Shown here piece by piece: positions 10,190 to 19,514 of a DNA stretch of 64,000 nt (position 1 is its first letter; each line of letters starts with the position of its first letter). The notes beneath the pieces were generated by a model. The model was not told the DNA's origin. It saw only the letters and a program-made list of their open reading frames with translations, and did no database searches. The stretch comes from Methylomagnum ishizawai (GTDB lineage: Bacteria; Pseudomonadota; Gammaproteobacteria; Methylococcales; Methylococcaceae), in the NCBI RefSeq assembly GCF_019670005.1, contig NZ_AP019783.1:186001-250000 (forward strand). Reading direction: 5' to 3'. Both the position numbers and the translations under genes were made by a program.

Positions 10190-13100
10190 ATGCAACCCAT
10201 ACGCTCCCGTATCGCGCCCGTACTTTGGTCGTTCGCCCTGCTCTCCAATGCCGTCGGCGCGGCGACCCCGCCACTCGCGGTCGAGACCGACCACCGCGAA
10301 GCCACCCGGAATTTCTTCAACGCCCTGTTCTTCGCCTCCGAGGATGTGGCGATGGGCTGGACCGGCGGTTCGATAGCCGGTTGCAAGCCGGGCACCATCG
10401 GCGCGGATTTCCAAGCCGCCAGCCTGTTGCGCATCAATCTGTTCCGCGCCCTGGCCGGGGTGCCGGCCGGCATCGTCCTCGACGACGCCTTCAGCGTCCA
10501 GGCTCAGGCCGCGGCCTTGATGATGAGCGCCAAGAACACCCTCAGCCACACGCCGAAACAGGACGATCCCCACTGGCCTTGCCTGACCGACAAGGGCGAC
10601 GCGGCGGCGGGCAAATCCAACCTGAGCCTGGGCCATGCCGGGCCCGCCGCCGTGTTCGGGCAGATGCAGGACCAGGGCGGCAACAACGCCGCCGTGGGCC
10701 ACCGCCGTTGGTTGCTCTATCCCCAGACCCAGAAAATGGGCGTGGGCGATGTGGCCGGGGATGGCACCTCGGCCCATGAATCCGCCAACGCCGTCTGGGT
10801 GCAGGACGGCCATTTCGGCGATCCCAGACCCGCCACCCGTCAAGATTTCGTGTCCTGGCCCCCGCCCGGATTCTTGCCTTATCCCCTGATGTTCCCGCGC
10901 TGGTCGTTCTCCTTGGCGGATGCCAAATTCGACGCGGCCAAGGTCAGCGTCACCCGCGACGGCGTCGGGGTACCCGTGACCTTGGAGAAAGTGGCCGAGG
11001 GCAGCGGCGAAAACACCTTGGTGTTCAAACCCAACGATCCGGCCATCGGCGACCCCACGCCCGCCCCGGCCGGCGATATCCGCTTCGATGTCAAAGTGGA
11101 AAAAGTGAAGCTCGCCGGCGCGGAGTTACCGCCCTTCACCTATAGCGTGACCCTGTTCGACCCCGCCCGCTACGACACCGACACCGTGTTGCCCGATATC
11201 AGCGGCCCGGACCATCCGGTCGCGGGGCAGGCCGCCGTCTACGACATTTTGGGCACCGTGCCGGGGGCCGATGGCTATGAATGGCTGCAAGCCCCGCCCA
11301 GCCCCTACGCCACGGTGCAAAGCGCCGAGTCGGGAACCGACCCGGATGTCGAGACCCACACCACCCTCGGCTACAACTTCGTCACCGACGAATTCGCCGC
11401 CGACGGCAGCCATGCCTACGTCCTGCGCCATTTCCGTCCCGAGGCCCAAACCCTGACCCTGAAGAAGCTGTTCCTGCCCGGTGCCGCGGCCCGGCTGAAT
11501 TTCCAAAGCCGCCTAGGCCGGGCCAGCGCGTTCGAGGTGGCGAAAGTGCAATATTCGCTGGACGGCGGGCAGGCTTGGCACGATCTCTACATCCAGGCCG
11601 GGCAGCAGGATGGCAGCGTCCCGGTCGAGAATGGTTTCAGCCCGCGCAGCATCGACCTGGATAGCCTCGCCGGACGCCCGCTCCGTATCCGCTTCCGCTA
11701 CGACCTGGCCGCGCCGGGAGCCGGTGCCTTCACCACGCCATCCAGCGGCGATGCCGTGGGTTGGTATATCGACGCGGTGGCGTTCGAAGATATGGAAGCG
11801 CTGGACCCGGTCGCCATCGCCAGCGCCGAGGCCGGGCCCGGTTTCTCGTTCACCGGCGCGGCCCCCGGTGCCCTGGTCCTGGCGGGGCGCGGCACCTTGA
11901 GCGGCCAGCCCTTGGAATGGGGGCCGGTCAAGGCGGTGCGGGTATTTTCCAGCGGTGCCAACCAAACCCCGGTGGCGGACGCCGGTCCCGCCCAGACCGC
12001 CACCGTCAACACCCTGGTTACTTTGGACGGCAGCCGTAGCCTCGATCCCGACCACAGTCCCGCCGCCCTGCGTTATCAATGGATCCAGCAATCCGGTCCC
12101 AACGCGCCCTTGGCCGCCGCCAACACCGCCCATCCCAGTTTCACCCCGGCCGCCACCGGTACCTATGTGTTCGCGCTCAAGGTGGACGACACCCAGGCGA
12201 CCAGCGCCGCCGCCACGGTCGCCATCAAAGTGATCCCGCCCAACCAAGCCCCCATCGCCGACGCCGGGCCGGATCAGCAAGGCGTGGTGGGCAAGCCGGT
12301 CACGCTGGACGGCGGTGCCAGCCACGACCCCGATAACGGTCCGAAATCCCTGGTCTACCTCTGGCAGCAAGACGCGGGACCGATTGCGGTCAAACTGGAC
12401 CCCGTGGCCCAGCCCAGCTTCGCCACCCAAGTGGCGGGTAGCTATGCCTTCCATCTCAAGGTCAACGACGGTGCCTTGGATAGCGCGGTGGACACGGTGA
12501 ACGTGACGGTCCGGGAGTCCGACCAAGCCCCGACCGCCAACGCCGGCCCGGACCGCAGCGTCGTCCTGGGTTCGACCGTGACCCTGGACGGTAGCCAGAG
12601 CCGCGATCCCGACAACGGTCCCAGCCCGCTCAGCTACGCCTGGGAAGCGCCCAACGGCGTGGTCCTCGGCGGGGCCAACACCGCCCATCCCAGCTTCAAA
12701 CCCACGCAATTGGGCACTTATGGTTTCCGCCTGACCGTGAGCGATGGCGTCGCGGCTTATAAAAGCTCCGACACCGTCACCATCACCGTGACCAACGCCG
12801 CCCCGGTGGCGAACGCCGGACCGGACCGGAGCGTCCTGCTGGGTTCGACCGTGACCTTGGACGGCAGCCAGAGCCGCGATCCCGATAACGCGCCGAATCC
12901 GCTCAAATACCTGTGGGAAGCCCCGCCCGGCTCGAATATCGCCCTGACCGGGGCCGATACCCCGCATCCGAGCTTCAAAGCCGATCAAGTCGGCAGGTTC
13001 GAGTTCAGCCTCACCGTCGACGATGGCAACCAGAAGAATTTCGACATGGTGAAGATCAACGTGACCAACGCCGCCCCGGTCGCCAACGCCGGGCCGGACC

Positions 13101-13915
13101 AATCCGTGCCCTTGGGTTCGACCGTGATCCTGGACGGTGGCCAGAGCCGCGACCCCGACAACGTGCCGGGTCCGCTGCAGTACCAATGGCAGGCACCGCA
13201 AGGTTCGGGTGTGGCGCTGACCGGGGCCGATACCGCCCACCCGAGTTTCACGCCCACCCAGCCCGGCAGCTATGAGTTCGGCCTGATCGTCACCGATGGC
13301 AACCTGCAAAACCTCGACAAAGTGATCGTCACCGTCACCAACCAAACCCCGGTGGCGAACGCCGGTCCCGATATCGGCGCCGAGACCGGAGCCACCGTCA
13401 CCCTGGACGGCAGCGCCAGCGCCGATCCCGACCACGCGCCCGGTCCCTTGGCTTATCATTGGCTGGTGCCCACGGGCATTGTCCTGAACGGGTCCGAGAC
13501 CGCCCACCCCAGCTTCGTACCGAATGAACCCGGCACCTATAGCTTCGGCTTGGTGGTCGATGATGGTGCCGCCCAGAGCGCCACCGATGCCGTCACGGTG
13601 ACGGTCTCCCCGCCGCCGCCCCTGCGCCTGCTCAGCCCCCAGCCCGGCGCGGGTTTGAAGGCCAAGCAAAAGCAGGCGGTGACGTGGCAATCGAATGGCA
13701 TCGCGGGTTCGATCAAGCTCACGCTGTCCTTGTCCAAGAACGGGGTGAAATGGACCAAGCTCGCCACGCCCAAGAACACGGGCCGCTATACCTGGAAGGT
13801 CGCCAAGGCCCAGGCGGGCGCGGCGGTGCGGCTGCGGTTGTGCGCCCCGGCCAAGTTGCCACTCAACGGCCCGCATTGCGACGAGACCGACGGTCCCTTC
13901 ACGGTATCGCGCTGA
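10190..13915 (+). CDS. Secreted CAP-domain protein with six PKD repeats
   Basis: 1241 residues from ATG 10190, chosen because it starts a clear signal peptide (MQPIRSRIAPVLWSFALLSN, cleavage near AVGA-AT). A CAP/SCP-like domain (about 40-200) includes NTLSHTPKQDDPHW and NNAAVGHRRWLLYPQTQKMG. A beta-sandwich of the immune-inhibitor/MAM type follows (about 400-560; FQSRLGRASAFEVAKVQYSL). Six PKD domains occupy about residues 590-1140, and a C-terminal beta domain (LLSPQPGAGLKAKQKQAVTW) ends the protein. No LPXTG, membrane anchor or type IX tail is seen, so release outside the cell or into the periplasm is likely. CAP domains in bacteria are often tied to the cell envelope or to host/predator interaction, and PKD repeats act as spacers or carbohydrate/protein-binding arms. 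The function is unknown. Confidence 0.88.
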   Translation: MQPIRSRIAPVLWSFALLSNAVGAATPPLAVETDHREATRNFFNALFFASEDVAMGWTGGSIAGCKPGTIGADFQAASLLRINLFRALAGVPAGIVLDDAFSVQAQAAALMMSAKNTLSHTPKQDDPHWPCLTDKGDAAAGKSNLSLGHAGPAAVFGQMQDQGGNNAAVGHRRWLLYPQTQKMGVGDVAGDGTSAHESANAVWVQDGHFGDPRPATRQDFVSWPPPGFLPYPLMFPRWSFSLADAKFDAAKVSVTRDGVGVPVTLEKVAEGSGENTLVFKPNDPAIGDPTPAPAGDIRFDVKVEKVKLAGAELPPFTYSVTLFDPARYDTDTVLPDISGPDHPVAGQAAVYDILGTVPGADGYEWLQAPPSPYATVQSAESGTDPDVETHTTLGYNFVTDEFAADGSHAYVLRHFRPEAQTLTLKKLFLPGAAARLNFQSRLGRASAFEVAKVQYSLDGGQAWHDLYIQAGQQDGSVPVENGFSPRSIDLDSLAGRPLRIRFRYDLAAPGAGAFTTPSSGDAVGWYIDAVAFEDMEALDPVAIASAEAGPGFSFTGAAPGALVLAGRGTLSGQPLEWGPVKAVRVFSSGANQTPVADAGPAQTATVNTLVTLDGSRSLDPDHSPAALRYQWIQQSGPNAPLAAANTAHPSFTPAATGTYVFALKVDDTQATSAAATVAIKVIPPNQAPIADAGPDQQGVVGKPVTLDGGASHDPDNGPKSLVYLWQQDAGPIAVKLDPVAQPSFATQVAGSYAFHLKVNDGALDSAVDTVNVTVRESDQAPTANAGPDRSVVLGSTVTLDGSQSRDPDNGPSPLSYAWEAPNGVVLGGANTAHPSFKPTQLGTYGFRLTVSDGVAAYKSSDTVTITVTNAAPVANAGPDRSVLLGSTVTLDGSQSRDPDNAPNPLKYLWEAPPGSNIALTGADTPHPSFKADQVGRFEFSLTVDDGNQKNFDMVKINVTNAAPVANAGPDQSVPLGSTVILDGGQSRDPDNVPGPLQYQWQAPQGSGVALTGADTAHPSFTPTQPGSYEFGLIVTDGNLQNLDKVIVTVTNQTPVANAGPDIGAETGATVTLDGSASADPDHAPGPLAYHWLVPTGIVLNGSETAHPSFVPNEPGTYSFGLVVDDGAAQSATDAVTVTVSPPPPLRLLSPQPGAGLKAKQKQAVTWQSNGIAGSIKLTLSLSKNGVKWTKLATPKNTGRYTWKVAKAQAGAAVRLRLCAPAKLPLNGPHCDETDGPFTVSR
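11960..13618 (+). repeat. Six tandem PKD-domain repeats inside the CAP protein
   Basis: Six copies of about 90 codons each begin with variants of N(Q/A)xPVANAGPD and contain VTLDGSQSRDPDNxP, a W in the core strand and HPSFxPxxxGxYxF. Copies 3, 4 and 5 are the most alike, also at nucleotide level (for example GGTTCGACCGTGACC recurs), which points to recent duplication. Copy number may vary between strains. Confidence 0.85.
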
Positions 13916-14041
13916 GGGATAATCCGCGGGCATGGCCGGAAACCGTGCCCGCCGCGCGCATTGGCGGGCGGGGACGGCGGGTTCCACCCTGGGAACCCCG
14001 CCCCGGCGCATCCATATAGCCCACCCAATCCCTGCCATCCT

Positions 14042-15019
14042 ATGAATATTCCTCCATCCGCCGAATCCCAAGCCGCCGCCGCCCTGCTCCAAACCCTCCG
14101 CGCCGAACTGGCCCAAGCCCTGGTCGGCCAAGCCGGCCTGATCGACGAAGTCCTGATCGGCTTGGTTTCGGGGGCGCATGTGCTGTTGGAGGGCGTCCCC
14201 GGCTTGGGCAAAACCCTGCTGGTCAAGGCGTTGGCGCGGGCTTGCGCCGGGCGGTTCGGGCGCATCCAGTTCACGCCCGACCTGATGCCTTCGGACGTGG
14301 TGGGCCATACCTTCTTCGATATGGCGAGCGGCCAGTTCATCACCCGCCAGGGTCCGGTGTTCGCCCATTGGTTGCTGGCCGACGAGATCAACCGCGCCCC
14401 GGCCAAGACCCAGGCCGCCTTGCTGGAGGTCATGCAGGAAAACCAAGTCACCCTGGACGGTGCGGCCCTGCCCTTGCCCCGGCCTTTCATGGTGCTGGCG
14501 ACCCAGAATCCCATCGAGCAGGAAGGCACCTATCCCCTGCCCGAAGCGCAATTGGACCGCTTCCTGCTCAAAATCCGCATCGACTACCCCAGCCTGGAAG
14601 ATGAATTGCGCCTCACCCGCCAAGTCACCGAAGGCCGCACCGGCGGCGATCTGGATGTGGACGCGGTCGCCACGGTGTTGACGCCCGAGCAGGTGCTGGG
14701 CCTGCAACGGGTGGCGGCGCGGGTGGTGGTGGACGAGCGGGTGCTGGCCTATGCCGTCGCCATCGTCCGCGCCACCCGCGACGATCCGCGCTTGGCGCTG
14801 GGGGCCGGGCCGCGGGGTGGCATCGCCCTGGTGCGGGCGGGCCGGGCGCGGGCGGTGCTGGCCGGGCGCGGCTATGCCACCCCGGACGATATCAAGGCCG
14901 TGGCCCTGCCCGCGCTGCGCCATCGGGTGATGTCCGCGCCGGAAGCGGATATCGAGGGGCTGACCGCCGACGATTTGCTGCGGGCCTTGTTGGAATATGT
15001 GCCCGCGCCGCGGTTGTGA
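14042..15019 (+). CDS. MoxR-family AAA+ ATPase
   Basis: 325 residues from ATG 14042. Walker A is GVPGLGKT (about residue 52), Walker B is LADEINRAPAKTQAALLEVM, sensor 1 is LATQNPIEQEGTYPLPEAQL and the arginine-finger/lid region is QLDRFLLKI. MoxR ATPases act as chaperones that help mature metal- or VWA-domain proteins. The gene is followed within 1 bp by a DUF58 gene, the usual partner. In some methylotrophs the namesake helps methanol dehydrogenase maturation, but no mxa gene is here, so this looks like the general MoxR-DUF58 type. Confidence 0.94.
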   Translation: MNIPPSAESQAAAALLQTLRAELAQALVGQAGLIDEVLIGLVSGAHVLLEGVPGLGKTLLVKALARACAGRFGRIQFTPDLMPSDVVGHTFFDMASGQFITRQGPVFAHWLLADEINRAPAKTQAALLEVMQENQVTLDGAALPLPRPFMVLATQNPIEQEGTYPLPEAQLDRFLLKIRIDYPSLEDELRLTRQVTEGRTGGDLDVDAVATVLTPEQVLGLQRVAARVVVDERVLAYAVAIVRATRDDPRLALGAGPRGGIALVRAGRARAVLAGRGYATPDDIKAVALPALRHRVMSAPEADIEGLTADDLLRALLEYVPAPRL

Positions 15020-15020
15020 G

Positions 15021-16331
15021 ATGGCGGGATTATTGCCGCACCGGCCCTTGCTCGTCGCCCTGGCCTGTTGGTTCGGCGTCGCGGTGCTGGTGGTGGTGCG
15101 GCCTGGGCTGCTGCCGGTTTGGGGATGGGGCGGGGCGGTCCTGCTGGGCGTGGCCTTGGCCGATGCCGGCTTGGCGTTGCGCCGCGGCAATCCCTTGACG
15201 GCGCGGCGCGAGGTCCGGGCCGTCTGGCCTTTGGGCGTGGCGCAAACCATCGGCTTACGCCTGGCCGGCGGGGACGGCGCGGGCTGGGTGTTCGACCGTC
15301 CGCCCGTGGCATTCGCCGCCGCGGCCCGGCCCGTGGCGTTCCGGGTGCGTGGCGGAGAATGGACCCAGGTCCATTACCGGCTCACGCCCACCGAGCGCGG
15401 CGAGCATCGTTTCGATACGGTCGAGTTGCGGCTGTTGTCGCCCTGGCGCTTGTGGCTGACCCGGCACCGGACCGGGGAAACCCAGACGGTGCGGGTCTAT
15501 CCCGATTTCGCCCGGATCGCCGAATATAGCTTGCTGGCGACCGACAACCGGCTGTCGCAATTGGGCGTATTGCGGCGGCGGCGGCGTGGCGAGGGTTCGG
15601 ATTTCCAGCAATTGCGCGAGTACCGCCGCGACGATGCCCTGCGTAGCATCGATTGGAAAGCCACGGCCAAGCACCGCAAGCCCATCGTCCGCGAATACCA
15701 GGACGAGCGCGACCAGCGTTTGATGTTCCTGTTGGATTGCGGCCAGCGCATGCGGGCGCGGGACGATGCGCTGTCCCATTTCGACCATACCCTGAACGCC
15801 TTGCTCTTGCTGGCCTATGTGGCCCTGCGCCAGGGCGACGGGGTGGGCCTCGCCACCTTCGCCCATGCCCAGCCGCGGTTCCTGGCCCCGCGCAAGTCGC
15901 TGGACACCGTCCAACACTTGCTGGACGCCACCTACGACCTGCAACCCACGCCGCGCACCCCGGATTACCTGATGGCGGCCCAGTCCTTGGCCGGGCGCTT
16001 GGAACGGCGGGCGCTGATCGTCCTGCTCACCAATCTGCGCGACGAGGACGAATCCAGCCTGGTCCTGGCCTTGCGCCTATTGGGCAGGCGGCATGGGGTC
16101 CTGGTCGCCAATTTACGGGAAACCGCCCTGGACGCGGCCTTGGCCCGGCCCATCGCGGATTTCGACGCCGCCCTGGGCTATGCCGCCGCCGTGGATTACC
16201 GCCGCGCCCGGCGGCGGCAATGGGCGATGTTGAAGGCCCAGGGTGCCCAGGTGTTGGAGGTGGCCCCGCCCGGATTGCCCACGGCCCTGGTCAACCGCTA
16301 TTGGGAGATGAAGCGTGGCGGTCTGCTATGA
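15021..16331 (+). CDS. DUF58 domain protein
   Basis: 436 residues from ATG 15021, one base after the moxR stop. Two N-terminal membrane segments (residues about 5-45) precede a soluble part with the DUF58 core RRRRRGEGSDFQQLREYRRD and DALRSIDWKATAKHRKPIVR, then a VWA-like region with MFLLDCGQRM in place of a full MIDAS DxSxS. DUF58 proteins are nearly always paired with MoxR, and the pair is thought to work in envelope or stress functions. The VWA-BatA genes and DUF4129/transglutaminase gene often found next are absent; BPSS1780-like and RDD genes follow instead. Confidence 0.92.
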   Translation: MAGLLPHRPLLVALACWFGVAVLVVVRPGLLPVWGWGGAVLLGVALADAGLALRRGNPLTARREVRAVWPLGVAQTIGLRLAGGDGAGWVFDRPPVAFAAAARPVAFRVRGGEWTQVHYRLTPTERGEHRFDTVELRLLSPWRLWLTRHRTGETQTVRVYPDFARIAEYSLLATDNRLSQLGVLRRRRRGEGSDFQQLREYRRDDALRSIDWKATAKHRKPIVREYQDERDQRLMFLLDCGQRMRARDDALSHFDHTLNALLLLAYVALRQGDGVGLATFAHAQPRFLAPRKSLDTVQHLLDATYDLQPTPRTPDYLMAAQSLAGRLERRALIVLLTNLRDEDESSLVLALRLLGRRHGVLVANLRETALDAALARPIADFDAALGYAAAVDYRRARRRQWAMLKAQGAQVLEVAPPGLPTALVNRYWEMKRGGLL

Positions 16332-16380
16332 GGAGTAATATCGCTGTTTCGCCATATCTTGTTCAAACCCGGAGCCCACC

Positions 16381-17208
16381 ATGAGTACGCCGAGTACGCC
16401 AGAACCCATCCCCGAGGCCGATGAGACCCAGAATCCCTACGAAGCGCCCCAGGCCAGGGTGGACGATCCCGGCCTCGAAGGGCTGGGCGAATTGCTGGAG
16501 ACGCCCCGCGCCCTCGAATTCACGCGGGGGTTGGGCTGGCTGGCCGGCGGTTGGGAATTGTTCGCGAGGGCGCCCGCCACCTGGATCGGCATCGTGATCC
16601 TGTGGATGGTCATCATCGGCTTGATCCTGCTGGGCCAGAGCCTGGTGGCGAACCTCGCGGTGGGGCTGGTCAATACGCTGTTCACGGGCGGCCTGATGTA
16701 TGGCTGCCATGCGCTGACCCTGGAGCGGGACGGCCTCGGGGTCGAACACCTGTTCGCGGGCCTGTTCCGCCGCTTCCTCGGCTTGGCCTTGATCGGACTG
16801 GCCGGGAGCGCCGCCAGCGCCGCGATCCTGTTCGGCTCGTTCATCGCCGCCCTGGGGATGCCGACGGGGTTCAATATCCTGGTCCATGGCGAAGCGGTGG
16901 CGATGATGCCCGATCCGGTCCGCTTGTTGCTGGCCCTGCTGATGGTATCGGCCCTGATGATGCCGGTGATGATGGCGCTCTGGTTCGCCCCGGCCCTGGC
17001 CATCTTGCACGATGTGCCGCCGGGGCGGGCCTTGGTCCTCAGCTTCCAGGGCTGCCTGCGGAACCTCATGCCGTTCCTGGCCTACGGCTTGGGTGGCGCG
17101 ATCTTAACGGTCCTGGCCGTCCTGACCCTGGGCCTGGGCTGGCTGGCGCTGTGGCCGGTGTTGATCGCCTCGACCTATGTGGCCTACCGCAACATCTTCA
17201 CCGAGTGA
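16381..17208 (+). CDS. BPSS1780-family integral membrane protein
   Basis: 275 residues. An acidic, Pro-rich N-terminus carries the NPYEAPQA motif typical of this family, followed by about five or six hydrophobic helices (for example WIGIVILWMVIIGLILLGQS and the C-terminal ILTVLAVLTLGLGWLALWPV). The biochemical role of the family is unknown. The gene is 50 bp after DUF58 and 3 bp before the RDD gene, so it belongs to the moxR operon. Confidence 0.82.
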   Translation: MSTPSTPEPIPEADETQNPYEAPQARVDDPGLEGLGELLETPRALEFTRGLGWLAGGWELFARAPATWIGIVILWMVIIGLILLGQSLVANLAVGLVNTLFTGGLMYGCHALTLERDGLGVEHLFAGLFRRFLGLALIGLAGSAASAAILFGSFIAALGMPTGFNILVHGEAVAMMPDPVRLLLALLMVSALMMPVMMALWFAPALAILHDVPPGRALVLSFQGCLRNLMPFLAYGLGGAILTVLAVLTLGLGWLALWPVLIASTYVAYRNIFTE

Positions 17209-17211
17209 GCG

Positions 17212-17928
17212 ATGGACACCCCGCCGCCCGATACCGTCCGCGTGGTCGCGACCCCCGAAGGCTGCGAATTGGTCCTGCGCCTGGCGGGACCGGCGGCGCG
17301 GGCGCGGGCGTTCTGCATCGATGCCGTAATCCGCTTCCTCGTGTTCGTGGCCGCGGCCACCTTGCTGGGACGGCTGGGTTCGATGGGCATGGGCTTGCTG
17401 CTGTTGGTCTATTTCGGGTTGGCTTGGGGGTATCCGGTGTTGTTCGAGGTCTTCAATGCCGGGGCCACGCCGGGCAAGCGCCTGTGCGGGCTGGCCGTGC
17501 TGCGCGACGATGCCACCCCGGTCGGTTGGGACGCCGCTTTCCTGCGCAACGCCCTGCGTTTCGTGGACGCCGCCCCGGTGGGCTATGCGGTGGGCTTGGT
17601 GGCCATGGGCCTGAATGGCGATGGCAAGCGCCTGGGCGATATCCTGGCCGGGACGGTGGTGGTGTATCGGGGCATGAAAAAACCCGATCCGGGCGGCCCG
17701 GCCCCGGTGGAGGGCGTGGAACCGCCGCCCTTCCCCCTGGGGGCCGGGGAACGGCGGGCGCTGTTGGAATACCGCCGCCGGGCCGCAACCCTGACCCCGG
17801 AACGCGCCTTGGAACTGGCCGCCTTGGCCGCGCCCCTGACCGCCGGGCTGTCCCCGGAGGCGGGGCGGGCGCGTTTGTTCCGCCTCGCCGATTTCTTGCA
17901 GGGCCGCGCCGTCCAGGGCCGGGATTGA
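17212..17928 (+). CDS. RDD-family membrane protein
   Basis: 238 residues. The RDD domain covers about residues 15-160: RARAFCIDAVIRFLVFVAAA supplies the R and D of the first helix, and NAGATPGKRLCGLAVLRDD is the conserved cytoplasmic loop, with three membrane helices in all. A Pro/Gly-rich linker and an Ala/Leu-rich helical tail (about 165-238) go beyond the core domain. RDD proteins are proposed transporters or channels, and some carry Na+/H+ antiport activity. It is the last gene of the moxR operon, a common place for RDD genes. Confidence 0.88.
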   Translation: MDTPPPDTVRVVATPEGCELVLRLAGPAARARAFCIDAVIRFLVFVAAATLLGRLGSMGMGLLLLVYFGLAWGYPVLFEVFNAGATPGKRLCGLAVLRDDATPVGWDAAFLRNALRFVDAAPVGYAVGLVAMGLNGDGKRLGDILAGTVVVYRGMKKPDPGGPAPVEGVEPPPFPLGAGERRALLEYRRRAATLTPERALELAALAAPLTAGLSPEAGRARLFRLADFLQGRAVQGRD

Positions 17929-18197
17929 ATCCCGGCTGTCATGATGCTGTAAACTGGCCGGGTAAACCTTAGCGCTTGGCCTTCGGGCCGCCACCGGGCA
18001 AACTTCCCCCCCATCCCAGCGGGGCTGGCATAATACCCCCCGACTCTCCGCCTTTTTCCCTGGAATCCGCGCCGCCATCCGTCCGGTTTTTCCATGGCGG
18101 GAGCGTGCGGCGCGGATTCCGGTTGTTCCCCGCCCGGACGGTATTTCCCATGGAATGCCGGGCGCGGGCGGTTCCACGAAGAGTTCATGGAGGCATC

Positions 18198-18518
18198 ATG
18201 GCAAAACTCACCGACATACTGAAAAGCGATATCACCAAGGGCGTGGCGATTGGCCTGGGCGTGGCCGCCGCGGGGCTGCTGCTGACGCCGGCCTTGCGGC
18301 CCGTCACCCGTGGCGCGATGAAGGGCGGCATCCTCCTGTTCGAGAAGGGCCGCGAATGGATGGCGGAAGCCAGCGAATCCCTGGAGGACTTGGTCGCCGA
18401 GGTACGGGCCGAATTGGCCGAGCAGCGTTTCGCCGAGGAAGCCGTGGTCGAAGAAGCCGGGGATATCGAAGACGCCATGGAGGTGGCCGCGGCAACCGCC
18501 GAAGAGGCCCAGGGCTGA
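18198..18518 (+). CDS. DUF5132 small membrane-associated protein
   Basis: 106 residues. The start at 18198 has GGAGG upstream and gives the typical DUF5132 beginning MAKLTDILKSDITKGVAIGL. One hydrophobic helix (about 14-35) is followed by an amphipathic segment and a very acidic Glu/Ala-rich tail predicted as coiled coil. Relatives occur beside cation-ATPase and stress genes; their function is unknown. It stands alone between the moxR operon and a convergent HNH gene. Confidence 0.8.
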   Translation: MAKLTDILKSDITKGVAIGLGVAAAGLLLTPALRPVTRGAMKGGILLFEKGREWMAEASESLEDLVAEVRAELAEQRFAEEAVVEEAGDIEDAMEVAAATAEEAQG

Positions 18519-18650
18519 GCGGCCCCCATCGCCCGTCGTCGCGGCGCGGCCCACCGGGCCGGTCGCGCACCCGCCGGACAAACCCCTTCCCTACCGACCT
18601 TCCCGTCGATCCCTCATCCACCCAGTCCTTAGGTTCAGGCCGGCGCCGAG

Positions 18651-19241
18651 TCAGCGCAGGCGTTGGTGCAGGGGGCTTTTGCGGGGGAAATGCGCCTTGA
18701 GGAACTCCATCTGGTCGCTCAGCACCCGGCGACCCTGTAGGTAGATGTATTCGGCGTGGGTGGGCACGAAGGGGATCGCCAGGAGCTGCATCCCGGCCTG
18801 TTCGGGGGTCCGGCCGGCCTTGTGGTTGTTGCAGCGCTTGCAGGCGGTGACGACATTGTTCCAGATGTCCGCGCCGCCTTGGCTGATGGGGGTGATGTGG
18901 TCGCGGGAAAGATCGCCCTGGCCGAAATGCTGGCCGCAATACAGGCAGAGGTTGTTGTCGCGGCGGAACAGGGCGGGATTGCTGAGCGGGGGGACGTAGT
19001 TGGGGTCGGCGCCGTAGCCGCTGCCGTGCTGATGGTAGGTGGCGATGATCGAGTTGACCTCGATGATGCTGCGCCTGCCGGTCTTGGCGTTGATGCCGCC
19101 GTGTAGGGTGTAGAGATGCGTGCCGCAGCTATAGGCGACCTGCCCCAGGTGATAGAGTTTCGCCGCCTCCTGGTAGCCTATCCATTCCAGGGGCATGCCG
19201 GAGGCGTCGGTTCGCAACACCTGTAGATGATAAATCTCCAT
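18651..19241 (-). CDS. HNH endonuclease
   Basis: 196 residues, with GGAGGAAA just before the ATG at 19241. The HNH ββα-metal core is LCLYCGQHFGQGDLSRDHIT followed by PISQGGADIWNNVVTACKRC: two CxxC pairs bind structural zinc, DH is the catalytic pair and N is the middle HNH residue. An N-terminal beta-rich domain (about 1-90) and a C-terminal tail (FVPTHAEYIYLQGRRVLSDQ) match a widely conserved chromosomal HNH family. The substrate is unknown. It is divergent from priA across a 358-bp spacer. No methylase partner is seen, so a restriction system is unlikely. Confidence 0.9.
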   Translation of the reverse strand: MEIYHLQVLRTDASGMPLEWIGYQEAAKLYHLGQVAYSCGTHLYTLHGGINAKTGRRSIIEVNSIIATYHQHGSGYGADPNYVPPLSNPALFRRDNNLCLYCGQHFGQGDLSRDHITPISQGGADIWNNVVTACKRCNNHKAGRTPEQAGMQLLAIPFVPTHAEYIYLQGRRVLSDQMEFLKAHFPRKSPLHQRLR

Positions 19242-19325
19242 GTTTCCTCCATAGTCGAGCGCTGGCGGGTTTTCATTCGGGATGGGTGGTTAGGGTTCAC
19301 TTCGAAAGATCGCTAAAGCAAAGAC

Positions 19326-19334
19326 TTATGCACA
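19326..19334 (+). promoter_or_regulatory. DnaA-box-like sequence TTATGCACA
   Basis: TTATGCACA fits the DnaA consensus TT(A/T)TNCACA exactly. It lies 266 bp before the priA start. One match alone is weak evidence; the second match 180 bp away strengthens it. Confidence 0.4.
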
Positions 19335-19433
19335 GTGTATTCAATTTGGCCGGGGAGGGAAAACTTTGCGGGAACCGGCCCGGCCCCGGATTTTTATCTA
19401 TGCATAGGTGCTTGCTTTTAAAGGAGGATTTTT

Positions 19434-19505
19434 ATGGGGGCGAAGCGCCGCGGGGCGTTCCGCATCCAAAAATCCCATCGGGTCGAAGCGGTTCCGCGCC
19501 GATAA
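19434..19505 (+). CDS. Possible 23-residue basic leader peptide upstream of priA
   Basis: An AAAGGAGG Shine-Dalgarno sequence sits at ideal distance before ATG 19434. The frame encodes MGAKRRGAFRI and 12 further residues, ends at TAA 19503-19505, and has nine Arg/Lys. The stop overlaps the DnaA-box-like cluster. It could be a leader peptide or a small protein upstream of priA, or a chance match. I recognise no family. Confidence 0.3.
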   Translation: MGAKRRGAFRIQKSHRVEAVPRR

Positions 19506-19514
19506 TCCACAAAG

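Noticed and set aside
11960-13618. Regular repeats that could suggest a CRISPR or satellite array
   Set aside because: The unit is about 270 bp, in frame, and encodes PKD domains; there are no short palindromic repeats or unique spacers.
11513-15250. Open frame of 1245 codons on the minus strand
   Set aside because: It lies opposite the CAP-PKD, moxR and DUF58 genes, which carry clear domains; its Gly/Gln/Arg-rich translation has no motif. It is a high-GC antisense artefact.
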